Assembly: GCF_027579695.1 (NCBI RefSeq)
Contig: NC_083579.1
Span: 72,091,371-72,155,370 of the forward strand
From: Neoarius graeffei
Taxonomy: Eukaryota; Chordata; Actinopteri; Siluriformes; Ariidae
Reading direction: 5' to 3'
Length of the DNA: 64,000 bases
Part shown: piece by piece, positions 45,157 through 55,988 of the stretch
How the letters are laid out: the number at the start of each line of letters is the position of its first letter
How positions within the stretch are numbered: position 1 is the stretch's first letter
Translations under genes and position numbers: made by a program
The notes under the pieces: generated by a model
The model's input: only the letters and a program-made list of their open reading frames with translations
What the model was told of the DNA's origin: nothing
The model's database searches: none

Positions 45157-45164
45157 TGATGTCA
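45157..45164 (-). promoter_or_regulatory. CRE-like box of C6 promoter
   Basis: TGACATCA at 93 nt from the leader ATG. Confidence 0.6.
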
Positions 45165-45642
45165 TGATGTAGATGAACACAATGATCACACCCACTACCG
45201 TGAGTTATTTGTAATGTCATAAAGGAGAGCACTGTATCATGAATATACATCGAGTTAAGAAAAAAAAAAACCCAGAAATGAATCAGTTTTTCAAATACAT
45301 GTTGTAATTAATCTTTTTTTCTGTGTAATTTTTTCAGCACAGTCAGAACAAAGGAAACTGATCAGAAAAATAAATGAATGAATATAACAGAACAGGAAAA
45401 CACATGTCCTGATCATGATCATGAATTTATAAACCAGATCTCAAACTTTTCTTTGTTAAACCATGGAGGAAAACCAAAAGACTGTAAGCCAAATGTAGAA
45501 GGTTATTGTGAGTCATTAGAAATAACAGCTCACATCCTCCACCCACTAAATAAATGAGTGAAACTCCAGCACCACCTACAGACCAGATAAATATCCACAC
45601 ATTGTGATCATTCTTTGTTCAGTGCTGGAGTGAGTTTTACAG

Positions 45643-45810
45643 TCTTCACTGCCTCCGTTGCATATTTGTCTTGAAATTCATTACACTATCTCTTCAATAA
45701 CCGGATCAGAGCTTGATAGTATTTTAGTCCTGAACGATTTGGACTACAATGAGGAGATGTTTCTGGTGGACGACAAGCTCTTCAGGAATTTGTTCAAGGG
45801 AAAAGGATAA
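45643..45810 (+). other. Cassette-conserved 55-codon open frame (copy at 45.7 kb)
   Basis: Open from an acceptor-like TTTTACAG to TAA, with LDYNEEMFLVDDKLFRNLF near its end. It has the same length as the copies at 19814 and 61055. Function unknown. Confidence 0.35.
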
Positions 45811-46383
45811 AGTATAAAAGAGAATCACTTCACCCTGATAGTTTCATTATGAAGCTATTGATAGATATTGGATTTTAGCTCTCCTATCGAATATCACATC
45901 CAGTCGTCACTGATTAAAGGCTTTTTGAGGAAATGATCTGTTTTAAAAGTCTGTGAGGATCACAGAGGATTATTCCTGGCTTTCAGCTCGAATGCTGTTA
46001 TTTAAGTGATCCAGTAACATGGTGGATCATCAGTTTAGGTTCTGCACTTGTGACTGTAAAATTATAAACTCAAAACCTGACAGACAGAAAGCCACCATTT
46101 TGTCTTATGTCCAGTCCTTCACCCTTAACTGCTCAGTTCTGTGCTTAGACTGGTCTCTGCTTGACCTGTCATTTACTTGGATAAAAGAAAATGTGATGAA
46201 TAATTACATTCACATTCATAAGTGTTACTTCATTATTAACGGTATGTTTGAAGCTCTTAGTTTAGATCCCTATAATCACCTCTAATCATGTCAGTGTGGC
46301 TTTTCTGTGAAACACACTGGCAATGTGTCAATTCCAGGCCACAGGAGCAGGTGTTAATGAGGTGGTGAGAATATTTACACAGA

Positions 46384-46421
46384 GGTTTTTGTACTGAATA
46401 AAGCAGATATGCAGCACTGTG
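46384..46421 (-). promoter_or_regulatory. RSS of A4
   Basis: Heptamer CACAGTG at 46415-46421, though the coding flank differs; 22-bp spacer; nonamer ACAAAAACC at 46384-46392. Confidence 0.88.
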
Positions 46422-46863
46422 TCATACGCAGCACAGAAGTACACCGCACTGTCACTGGATAAAAGATTTTTGATGGTCAAAGAGCCCTTTTTGGTTCCAT
46501 CCCCAGCTATCTCCACTTTAAGCTGAAAATCATCTTCTACTTTTGTTGATGACGTTCTGTATTGATATCCAATAAAGGTCAGTTCCTGGTCTTGACTGTT
46601 TCTGTACCAGTTGATTTGATTATAACTTGGTACACTGTGCTCACAGTGAATCGTAACAGATTTTTCATTTATGCCGAAGAGATCAGGACGATCCTGGATG
46701 ACATGATGACTCTGAGAAAATCCTGCAATGAGAGAAAATTGATTGATTGGAATTAAATCGAATGAAATTAATATAGCAGTGATTAAACAAAACGACAACA
46801 GCAGAACATTATACCTCTGGGACATATCATTAAAACCCATATAATACTGGCAGTTCGGATCAT
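46422..46863 (-). CDS. V segment A4 (family A, TRBV-like), intact
   Basis: The leader at 46815-46863 reads MIRTASIIWVLMICPR, and the V exon at 46422-46722 carries IHCEHSVPSYN, INWYRNSQDQE, CDR2 YRTSSTKVED, VEIAGDGTKKGSLTI and DSAVYFCAAYD. The aspartate at the end of the V-encoded CDR3 differs from the tyrosine of the other A genes. No stop or shift was seen. Its upstream flank holds a V-SINE (47089) and then a LINE (47661), which push B4 about 3.7 kb away instead of the usual 0.7 kb. Confidence 0.83.
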
Positions 46864-47088
46864 GTTGAACGTCTGAGTGTGTGATTTAATCTGATCTGAT
46901 ATTGCACTAAAGTGTCGGATGCAGTAAACCATGTGATCAGGTTTCCTCCAACACTTTAACAGCCCAGCGCCCACATATGAGGAAAAGAAGAACTGCGTCC
47001 CTGTTGAGAAATGTAGAAATTAGAACAAAGTGAAAAAAACACTGTTATTGTTTGCATTTTCAAATTTAATAACACATGTCAGGGTCTG

Positions 47089-47452
47089 GGCGGCACGGTG
47101 GTGTAGTGGTTAGCGCTGTCGCCTCACAGCAAGAAGGTCCGGGTTCAAGCCCTGTGGCCGGCGAGGGCCTTTCTGTGTGGAGTTTGCATGTTGTCCGCGT
47201 GGGTTTCCTCTGGGTGCTCCGGTTTCCCCCACAGTCCAAAGACATGCAGGTTAGGTTAACTGGTGACTCTAAATTGACCGTAGGTGTGAATGTGAGTGTG
47301 AATGGTTGTCTGTGTCTATGTGTCAGCCCTGTGATGACCTGGCGACTTGTCCAGGGTGTACCCCGCCTTTCGCCCGTAGTCAGCTGGGATAGGCACCAGC
47401 TTGCCTGCGACCCTGTAGAACAGAATAAAGCGGCTACAGATAATGAGATGAG
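47089..47452 (+). mobile_element. V-SINE-type SINE with 13-bp target duplication
   Basis: Flanked by ATGTCAGGGTCTG at 47076-47088 and 47453-47465. The empty site is seen upstream of A2 and A5. Confidence 0.93.
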
Positions 47453-47661
47453 ATGTCAGGGTCTGATGCTGATTACAGATTATCAGAGAAGAGAAATAGT
47501 CCTTTTCCAGGTGGTGGTTCCGACAATGCATTAAAATGGGTGATTGCACTTTTGTGACAAAGAACATTTAATATAACTCTAGAACTGATGTACTGTAGAT
47601 GAGTGAGGTGGGCCAACATATTTCTCAGCAATTGAAAGATATCTCCTTTTGAATCAAAAGT

Positions 47662-48072
47662 GTGTCTATAATTGATTTAGTCTTCACCAATAAACCAGAG
47701 AGAATCACAAATATTCATAATTTATTAACAGGTCTTTCAGACCACAATGCAATTTTCTTTTCTAGAAAGCTCAAGCGCTCAGATAACTTGTGTTATTCTT
47801 CGAATAAACGTAGTAATAATATGACTATTCCCAATAACCAACATGAAAATGTAGATCAAACTTTGAAAGATATTGACTGGCGTGATCTAATGGATTGTGA
47901 GGATGCGAATGCTGGCAGTGACTTATTTCTTATTAAACTCAATGAGATCGTTCTCTCCTTCTCCAGGAGGGGGCGCCATGGAAGGATGAATTCCAACTTT
48001 CTTCCCTGGCTTAATCCTATGTGCTTAAAGTTAATAAAGCAAAGGGATCAGTTACTCAAAAAAATCTATTAA
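47662..48072 (+). pseudogene. LINE endonuclease C-terminal fragment
   Basis: Contains IIDLVFTNKPERI and LSDHNAIFFSRKL, the final S-D-H motif of the APE-type endonuclease, followed by a linker with WLNPMCLKLIKQRDQLLKKI. The N-terminal catalytic residues are missing because of 5' truncation at 47661. Confidence 0.8.
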
Positions 48073-48283
48073 ATCTGGACTTAATACAGATAGACTTAAC
48101 TTTACAAGAGTTAGAAATAAAGTAACATCTGAATTATGCAAAGCCAAGGCAAATTTTTTTATTCAGATTATTGACAATGCTAGAGGAAATGGTAAAAAAA
48201 TATGGCAGAACATTAACAAACTGACAGGGAAATATCTAAAACAGGAAACAAAAGGCCTGGAACTAACAATTGGTAATCAGCTA

Positions 48284-49978
48284 GTGAGAGATCCTGCTGT
48301 CTTGTGTCAAGAACTTAATTCCTTCTTTATTAAATCAATAGAGGACCTGGTGAAGCAATTCACATCCTCTGAGGGATTTGAACAGGGGACTGATCACATG
48401 AACAGTGATCAAAATAAATTTCAAATACAAGAAATTACAGAACACGAAGTTATTAAGATCATAACCGCCCTGAACAATTCTAAAGCAAAGAATATTTACG
48501 GGCTTGACACAAACTTCTTAAAATTACACAAGGAGGCTCTTGCACCCCCACTTATGCACTTAGTCAATTTATCTATTAAAAATTCCACAGTCCCTAGGGC
48601 GTGGAAATTGGCCATTGTTACACCTGTGTTTAAAGCTGGGGATAAAGCTGATATGAATAATTACAGACTTATTAGCATCTTACCTGTCATCTCAAAAATT
48701 ATTGAAAAATGGGTCTTTCAGCAGTTAATTGAATACCTTAATAATATTCAAACACCTCTTCACCCTATGCAGTTTGGGTTTCGTCCACACCACTCTACTG
48801 AGACTGCACTGGTCATGTTTATGGAAAAAGTTAAATGCCAGTTAGATAGGAATGGTTGTGTTGGTGCTGTTTTCTTGGATTTAAAGAGAGCTTTTGACAC
48901 TGTGAATCATAATGTACTGTTATCAAAACTCACTCATTTTAATTTTTCTGCTCAATCTATAAATTGGTTTCGTTCATACTTGTCACACAGAGAACAATGT
49001 ACTGTGGTGGATGGTTTTAGGTCCACCTTCATGGGTTGTCCAGTTGGGGTCCCCCAAGGGTCTATACTGGGGCCGATCTTATTTTCTTTTTACATTAATG
49101 ATTTGCCTGAACATTGTCCACATGTTGATGTCCAGCTTTATGCAGATGACACAGTCATTTTCACTAAAGCCAAAGATCCTGAGGAAGCAGCATATGTACT
49201 TTCCACAGCTCTTACACACATACAAACCTGGCTTAACAGATTGTGTCTTATATTGAATGCAAAAAAAACTGTCTGCCTGTACTTGACCAAGCAACCTTCC
49301 AATATGGTTTCACATCCTGGTGTCCTCTTAGGCACTGAAGAGTTAGAAGTGGTCACAGATTTTAAATATTTAGGTGTTATTTTAGACTCCAGTCTTTCTT
49401 TTAAAAAACACATAAAAATGATAACTAAAAAGATTAAAGTTAATCTTTATAATTTTAAGCACATTAGAGGTGCCATGTCAGATATTGCTGCTCTATCGTT
49501 TTTACATGCGATGATTTTCTCTCATCTAAGTTATTGTATTACCAGCTGGACCATGGTTGGATCAACCATCCTCAAACCAGTGGAAAATCTTTATAAAAAG
49601 GCACTCAAAATTCTAGATAAAAAAACACTCTCATACCATCACTGTAACATCTTGGGCAAATATAATCTATTGAGTTTTGACAATTTCTGTACATTTTCAT
49701 ACAGTTGCCTATTTTATAAAACTCTGCATGGTCTGGCGCCACTCTGTTTGCATGATTTTATTAAATATCGCCAGACACGGGTTACTCGAGCAGTGGTCAA
49801 CAGGGATGTGGAGGTTCCTTTTAGAAAAACATCTTTCAGCCACAATGCACTATCTATTAAAGGTAGTGCTTTGTGGAACACAATACCTGTGTCTATAAGG
49901 GAATGTCCCTCCTTGGCCACTTTCAAGACCCATGTCAAGGTGTGGCTTAGAGCTCACCAAACATGTACACACCTCTAA
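48284..49978 (+). CDS. LINE reverse transcriptase, 564-residue open frame
   Basis: Unbroken frame with RT blocks in order: WKLAIVTPVFKAGDKADMNN, FGFRPHHSTETALVMF, AVFLDLKRAFDTVNHNVLL (first catalytic aspartate), GVPQGSILGPILFSFYINDL, and VQLYADDTVIFTKA (the YADD box). Then DFKYLGVILDSSLSFKKHI and a C-terminal region ending ALWNTIPVSIRECPSLATF follow. All three catalytic aspartates are present. The upstream endonuclease piece (47662-48072) is partial and separated by stops at 48070-48280, so the element as a whole is truncated, but this is the best preserved RT in the window and suggests a young insertion. Confidence 0.85.
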   Translation: MRDPAVLCQELNSFFIKSIEDLVKQFTSSEGFEQGTDHMNSDQNKFQIQEITEHEVIKIITALNNSKAKNIYGLDTNFLKLHKEALAPPLMHLVNLSIKNSTVPRAWKLAIVTPVFKAGDKADMNNYRLISILPVISKIIEKWVFQQLIEYLNNIQTPLHPMQFGFRPHHSTETALVMFMEKVKCQLDRNGCVGAVFLDLKRAFDTVNHNVLLSKLTHFNFSAQSINWFRSYLSHREQCTVVDGFRSTFMGCPVGVPQGSILGPILFSFYINDLPEHCPHVDVQLYADDTVIFTKAKDPEEAAYVLSTALTHIQTWLNRLCLILNAKKTVCLYLTKQPSNMVSHPGVLLGTEELEVVTDFKYLGVILDSSLSFKKHIKMITKKIKVNLYNFKHIRGAMSDIAALSFLHAMIFSHLSYCITSWTMVGSTILKPVENLYKKALKILDKKTLSYHHCNILGKYNLLSFDNFCTFSYSCLFYKTLHGLAPLCLHDFIKYRQTRVTRAVVNRDVEVPFRKTSFSHNALSIKGSALWNTIPVSIRECPSLATFKTHVKVWLRAHQTCTHL

Positions 49979-50558
49979 TTTCTTATACACACATACATAC
50001 ACACACATACAAACACTCTATTAATACATAACTCTAACAGTACTAATACACAGTCCTATTCTTAAGTATGTTTATTTTATCATAAATGTGATTGTGGTTT
50101 TTGTATTTGTATTTCTTCTCCTTTAGTATTTACTATGTGTGTATAGCTGTGTATGTCTGGACTTTTTTTGTCTTTTTATTTATGAACATCTAACCTGCCT
50201 ATTATGGACTACAGATGGAAATTAGCCTTTGGGCTACAATCTGGCACATTTACATGTACTGTGTATGTGTTCATCAATGTGCATTGTCATGAAAATAATA
50301 AAGTAAAGTAAAAAGTAAAAACACGTAATGTTTTGCATTCAACAACATCAGTGTAAGAGTTCAAAAAGCATCGATTTATGTCAATCGCAAGTGTGATCAC
50401 AGGCCTTATTTCATTTTCTGAATGTAACAGTTAATTAATGTCAAGAACCAAATTTCAGAACCAATAATCATGTCTGTGATGTAGTCTACTGGTGGTTGTT
50501 GAACATGGAGTTTGAAAGCTGACAGCAGGTGTAAGATTTGTGCTGCTCTGAAGGAGGA

Positions 50559-50596
50559 GGTTTTTGTCAGAGATCACAGAGTCCTGCAGCACTGTG
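50559..50596 (-). promoter_or_regulatory. RSS of B4
   Basis: Heptamer CACAGTG at 50590-50596, 22-bp spacer, nonamer ACAAAAACC at 50559-50567. Confidence 0.9.
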
Positions 50597-51070
50597 TCTA
50601 ATCTCACTGCACACAAATAAACTGCACTGTCATCTGGCTCCAGATTTTTAATGGTAAGTTTCCCTTTATTCCTTCCATCTCCATCCAACTCGATTTTGGC
50701 TTTCAGGGAATCTTCAGGATACGGGAAATTCATATTTAAATATCCAAGAAACTGCAATTGTTTGTTTTCAGTTTGTTTGTACCACAGCATAACCTGATGG
50801 TTTTCTATGGAGTGAGAACAGAACAGATCTGTAGATTTCTGTGTCTCTGTAATTATATCAGGAGGAGTCTGGGAAACATCGTTGGCTGCAGTAGACCTTC
50901 CTGTATGAAAAGATGAATTCAGAAATTATTGTGTAGATATCTGAAATAATCACTGTTTTCTCTCTGTATCATACAGCATGTTTGCCACTATTACATTAAA
51001 TTGTGAAAGTTCTGTGTTTACCAATATCGCGAATGAATAATGCAGTTAAAGTAATGAGGACGATGTTCAT
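50597..51070 (-). CDS. V segment B4 (family B, TRBV-like), intact
   Basis: The leader at 51022-51070 encodes MNIVLITLTALFIRDIG (the last isoleucine codon is ATT, not ATC), and the V exon at 50597-50900 encodes LFCSHSIENHQ, MLWYKQTENKQ, CDR2 NMNFPYPED, KIELDGDGRNKG and DSAVYLCAVR. It combines the B2-like CDR2 (NMNF) with the B1-like FR3 (DGDGRN), which may reflect conversion or crossover between B copies. Splicing signals and RSS are intact. Upstream of it, the expected C gene is missing. Confidence 0.83.
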
Positions 51071-51387
51071 CTTGGCTCTTCATGGAAATCAAAGGCAGCG
51101 TGTGGAGCTTCTGAGAGACTCTCACAGAGTTTCATCCCTGTCTTAATGGGCAAAGCGCCCCCATATGGGAGAGGGCGAAACTGCATTGCTGAAAAATAAA
51201 TGCTCGCACAGAAGGTGGGATTGGCTCTGATGAACTTCGTACAAAGTAAATATTGTATTATTTGTATGGAAAATACAAAACCCCTATTGCACTTTTGCTT
51301 ACTATGATCATTGTACTTTAGAATATGTTCAATATTTCAAATGAAAATATCAGTGTTATGAATAAAAATATTGTCAAAGCATCTGTC

Positions 51388-51434
<47 letters not shown>
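51388..51434. repeat. AAT microsatellite (cassette landmark)
   Basis: About 15 ATA/AAT units followed by TTGTACATCCACTG, the landmark seen after B1, B2 and B3. Confidence 0.85.
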
Positions 51435-51499
51435 TGTACATCCACTGAAAACGTTGTGTAATGCTCAATTAAATAAATAAATAAATCATAAAAAAAACC

Positions 51500-52330
51500 T
51501 AATTTGGTTAATTGGCAACAGGTCAGTAACATGATTGGGTGTAAAACAAGCATCCCAGGGAGGTGGAGTCTCGCAGAAGTAAAGATGGGGAGAGGTTGAC
51601 AACTCTGTGAAAGACTCCATGGGCAACCACTGCAACAATTTAAGAATAAAGTTCCTCAATGTAAAACTGCAAATAATTTGGGGATCACATCATTGCCAGT
51701 ACATCATATCATTAAATTGATATGACATTTATCATTTATTGACATTAAATGATTCAGAGAATCTGGAGAAATCTCTGTATGCAAGGGACAAGGCTGAAAA
51801 CTGACACTGGATGCCTGTGATCTTCAGGGCCTCAGGCCACACGGCATGAAAAGCAGACACTTGTCTGTAGTGGAAATCACTGTATGGGCTCAGGAACACT
51901 TCAGAACACCATCATCTGTGAAAGCAGGTCATTACGGCATCCAGAAATCCAAGTTGAAAACAGATATAAACAATATATAAGACCACGTCCTCCAGACTAA
52001 AGAGGAGAGGGACCATCTGGGTTGTTATCAGTGCACAGTTCAAAGGCCAGCAAAAGCCAACCAAATTATTATTATTATTATTTACCATTATGCAACTTTT
52101 TCAGTCTTTTGTTGCCCATGTCCCAACTTTTTTGAAACATGTTGCTGACATCAAATTAAAAATGAGCATATATTTTTCAAAAGAATAATAAAATCTCTCT
52201 TTCAACATTTTATATGTTGTCTTTTTACTATTTTCAGTGAAATATGGGGTTTCCATGGTTTGCAAATTATCGAATTCTGTTTTTATTATTGGCATTTTAT
52301 ACAGCATCCCAATTTTTTTTGGGGGGGGGG
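51500..52330 (+). mobile_element. Decayed Tc1-like element at the position of the missing C gene
   Basis: Fragments resembling the 52507-54076 element (GGTCAGTAACATGATTGGGT, CAGAAGTAAAGATGGGGAGAGG, GTCCCAACTTTTTTGAAAC) run in the same order with many differences. No transposase frame survives. The spacer sequence known from C upstream flanks resumes at about 52350, so the C gene of this cassette has been lost here. Confidence 0.65.
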
Positions 52331-52506
52331 AAGTTGGGTTGGAACATCAATTAATCAGTATTAGAATGCATCTTTTAATTAATCTTCTTTTTTGTGTAAT
52401 TATTTACAGCACAGCCAGAACAAAGGAAACAAGATCACCAAAAAGTAAAATAAGCATAACATGAGAGCACAGGAAAGCACATGTCCTGATCATGATCATG
52501 AATTTA

Positions 52507-54076
52507 CAACCCAGATTCCAAAAAAGTTGGGACAAAGTACAAATTGTAAATAAAAATGGAATGCAATAATTTACAAATCTCAAAAACTGATATTGTATTC
52601 ACAATAGAACATAGATAACATATCAAATGTCGAAAGTGAGACATTTTGAAATGTCATGCCAAATATTGGCTCATTTGAAATTTCATGACAGCAACACATC
52701 TCAAAAAAGTTGGGACAGGGGCAATAAGAGGCTGGAAAAGTTAAAGGTACAAAAAAGGAACAGCTGGAGGACCAAATTGCAGCTCATTAGGTCAATTGGC
52801 AATAGGTCATTAACATGACTGGGTATAAAAAGAGCATCTTGGAGTGGCAGCAGCTCTCAGAAGTAAAGATGGGAAGAGGATCACCAATCCCCCTAATTCT
52901 GCGCCGACAAATAGTGGAGCAATATCAGAAAGGAGTTCGACAGTGTAAAATTGCAAAGAGTTTGAACATATCATCATCTACAGTGCATAATATCATCAAA
53001 AGATTCAGAGAATCTGGAAGAATCTCTGTGCGTAAGGGTCAAGGCCGGAAAACCATACTGGGTGCCCGTGATCTTCGGGCACTTAGACGGCACTGCATCA
53101 CATACAGGCATGCTTCTGTATTGGAAATCACAAAATGGGCTCAGGAATATTTCCAGAGAACATTATCTGTGAACACAATTCACCGTGCCATCCGCCGTTG
53201 CCAGCTAAAACTCTATAGTTCAAAGAAGAAGCCGTATCTAAACATGATCCAGAAGCGCAGACGTCTTCTCTGGGCAAAGGCTCATTTAAAATGGACTGTG
53301 GCAAAGTGGAAAACTGTTCTGTGGTCAGACGAATCAAAATTTGAAGTTCTTTATGGAAATCAGGGACGCCGTGTCATTCAGACTACAGAGGAGAAGGACG
53401 ACCCAAGTTGTTATCAGCGCTCAGTTCAGAAGCCTGCATGGGCAGCTTACACATCTGGAAAAACACCATCAATGCTGAAAGGTATATCCAGGTTCTAGAG
53501 CAACATATGCTCCCATCCAGACGACATCTCTTTCAGGGAAGACCTTGCATTTTCCAACATGACAATGCCAAACCACATACTGCATCAATTACAGCATCAT
53601 GGCTGCGTAGAAGAAGGGTCCGGGTACTGAACTGGCCAGCCTGCAGTCCAGATCTTTCACCCATAGAAAACATTTGGCGCGTCAGAAAATGGAAGATACG
53701 ACAAAAATGACCTAAGACAGTTGAGCAACTAGAATCCTACATTAGACAAGAATGGGTTAACATTCCTATCCCTAAACTTGAGCAACTTGTCTCCTCAGTC
53801 CCCAGGCGTTTACAGACTGTTGTAAAGAGAAAAGGGGATGTCTCACAGTGGTAAACATGGCCTTGTCCTGACTTTTTTGAGATGTGTTGTTGGGATTTGA
53901 AATTGAAAATCACCTAATTTTTCTCTTTAAATGATACATTTTCTCAGTTTAAACATTTGATATGTCATCTATGTTCTATTCTGAATAAAATATGGAATTT
54001 TGAAACTTCCACATCATTGCATTCCATTTGTATTTACAATTTGTGCTTTGTCCCAACTTTTTTGGAATTGGGGTTG
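52507..54076 (+). mobile_element. Tc1-like transposon with both inverted ends
   Basis: Ends TACAACCCAGATTCCAAAAA and, in reverse, TACAACCCCAATTCCAAAAA, within a TA target duplication. The empty site GAATTTATAAAACAGATCTC is seen in other cassettes. The single transposase gene is decayed. Confidence 0.93.
52866..53854 (+). pseudogene. Tc1-like transposase, frameshifted and interrupted
   Basis: The N-terminal part (52815-53498; true start likely MGRGSPIPL at 52869) has a helix-turn-helix DNA-binding region (CKIAKSLNISSSTVHNIIKR), a second bipartite helix region, and WSDESKF with the first catalytic aspartate. A frameshift near 53420-53440 moves the rest to 53408-53710 with FQHDNAKPHTA (second aspartate) and SPDLSPIENIW (final acidic residue). 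A TGA at 53708-53710 precedes the last part, which ends VVKRKGDVSQW at 53853. All catalytic residues are visible, so few lesions separate it from an intact relative. Confidence 0.88.
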
Positions 54077-54684
54077 TATAAAACAGATCTCAAACTTTTT
54101 TTAAACCATGAAAGAAAACCAAAATATTGTCAGCCAAATGTAGAAGGTTATTGTGAGTCATTAGAAATAACAGCTCACATCCTCCACCCACTAAATAAAT
54201 GAGTGAAACTCCAGCACCACCTACAGACCAGATAAATATCCACACATTGTGATCATTCTTTGTTCAGTGCTGGAGTGAGTTTTACAGTCTTCACTGTTTC
54301 CGTTGCATATTTGTCTTGAAATTCATGACACTATCTCTTCAATAACGGGGTCAGAGCTTAATAGTATTTTAGCTCCTGAACTATTTGGACTACAATGAGG
54401 AGATGTTTCTGGTGGACGACAAGCTCTTCAGGAATTTGTTCAAGAAAAAAGGATAAAGTATAAAAGAGAATCACTTCACCCTGATAGTTTCATTATGAAG
54501 TTATTGATAGATATTGGATTTTAGCTCTCCTATCGAATATCACATCCAGTTGTCACTGATTAAAGGCTTTTTGAGGAAATGATCAGTTTTAAAAGTCTGT
54601 GAGGATCACAGAGGATTATTCCTGGCTTTCAGCTCGAATGCTGTTATTTAAGTGATCCAGTAACATGGTGGATCATCAGCTTAA

Positions 54685-55595
54685 GGCCCGGTCCCACTGC
54701 ACTTACGGATGCAAAGAGGATGTAAAATGTAAAAAAATCTTTGCCATCCATTGGAAAATGCTATGCATCCGTTGTGTACTCATTGCATACGTTCTTCATA
54801 CGCTCTATCCATCGAGCATCCGTCCACTGTGATTTCATCCGTGCAAAAAGTTTTGAGCTGCACAAAACTTTTAGAACGGATGAACTTTCCGCCGTGTACG
54901 ATGTAAATCCGCGACAAATACGAGCAACAAATGTTCTATGTCCGTTATCATCCGTTAAACGTCTGCTGTATCCTCTCTGCATCCTCTGGGCATCCTCGCA
55001 ACTCACATCCGCTGCAGCTGAAAACGGAAAGAGGGAGGAAAGATAAGGTACATGAAACGTCTATTCATCGTTAGAGGCACGGAAATAGAAAGGATGTAAG
55101 CGTATGCATCTCGTATATAAAGTATTCAAAACGGACAAAGCGTTTATATCTGGGATGTATCTCATATATTTAGGATGTCTGGAGTATGTCTAGAGTATGT
55201 AGAAGGACACCTAGCGGACAATCGGTCTGCATCCGATATACATCCGCACAACATCCCCTTTGTTTCCGTTAGGCGTACGTGATGCATCCCCTTCATCCGC
55301 TATGCATCCGCTCTTTCTGCTATGTGTCCGCTTCTCAGTTATCACCGGTAACCCCTTAGGAGCTGTCATCCACTTCCATCCGCTTTCATCCACTAGGCTT
55401 CCTATGAACATGCGTTTAACATCCCCGCTATATACTACCCACGTCCGTTCTTTTCCGTTCTGTTTTCACAAATTTTCACCAATTTTGTCCATTTCTGGAG
55501 CGGATGAAAACGGATAGAGCCACCCCCGAAATTTTGCTCGTCCGCTGTGTCCTTTTTGCATACGTTTTGTGTCCATCGGCCAGTGGGACCGGGCC
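54685..55595. mobile_element. Terminal-inverted-repeat element (about 911 bp) with CATCCG word interior
   Basis: It starts GGCCCGGTCCCACTG and ends with the exact complement CAGTGGGACCGGGCC, flanked by TTAA on both sides (54681-54684 and 55596-55599). The interior is dominated by the words CATCCG and ACGGATG. It includes GTTTTGAGCTGCACAAAA, whose core is also present in the 15532 element in the opposite sense. No transposase. It is inserted in the spacer downstream of A5. Confidence 0.85.
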
Positions 55596-55950
55596 TTAAG
55601 GTTCTGCACTTGTGACTGTAAAGTTATAAACTCAAAACCTGACAGACAGCAAGCCATCATTTTGTCTTAAGACCAGTCCTTAACCTTTAACTGCTCAGTT
55701 CTGTGCTTAGACTGGTCTCTGCTTGACCTGTCATTTAATTTGATAAAAGAAAATGTGATGAATAATTACATTCACATCTATAAGTGTTACTTCATTATTA
55801 ACGGTACTGTATGTTTGAAGCTCCTAGTTTAGATCCCTATAATTACCTCTAATCATGTCAGTGTGGCTTTTCTGTGAAACACACTGGCAATGCGTCAATC
55901 CCAGGCCACAGGAGCAGGTGGTAATGAGGTGGTGAGAATATTTACACAGA

Positions 55951-55988
55951 GGTTTTTGTACTGAATAAAGCAGATATGCAGCATTGTG
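55951..55988 (-). promoter_or_regulatory. RSS of A5 with variant heptamer
   Basis: Heptamer CACAATG at 55982-55988, 22-bp spacer, nonamer ACAAAAACC at 55951-55959. Confidence 0.85.

Larger units (their letters stand above)
47661..50310 (+). mobile_element. 5'-truncated LINE with intact-looking RT frame
   Basis: The empty site in other cassettes reads GAATCAAAAGTAAAAACACG; here the LINE lies between GAATCAAAAGT and AAAAGTAAAAACACG, giving a short target duplication. The 3' end carries AATAATAAAGTAAAGTA. The endonuclease is partial and there is a long RT frame. It is most like the jockey/I group of non-LTR elements; the exact clade is uncertain. Confidence 0.85.

Noticed and set aside
46019-46285. 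88-codon plus-strand frame near A4 (MVDHQFRFCTCDC)
   Set aside because: The homologous positions at 20.2, 27.1, 55.6 and 61.5 kb are interrupted at different places; there is no domain and no support beyond one copy.
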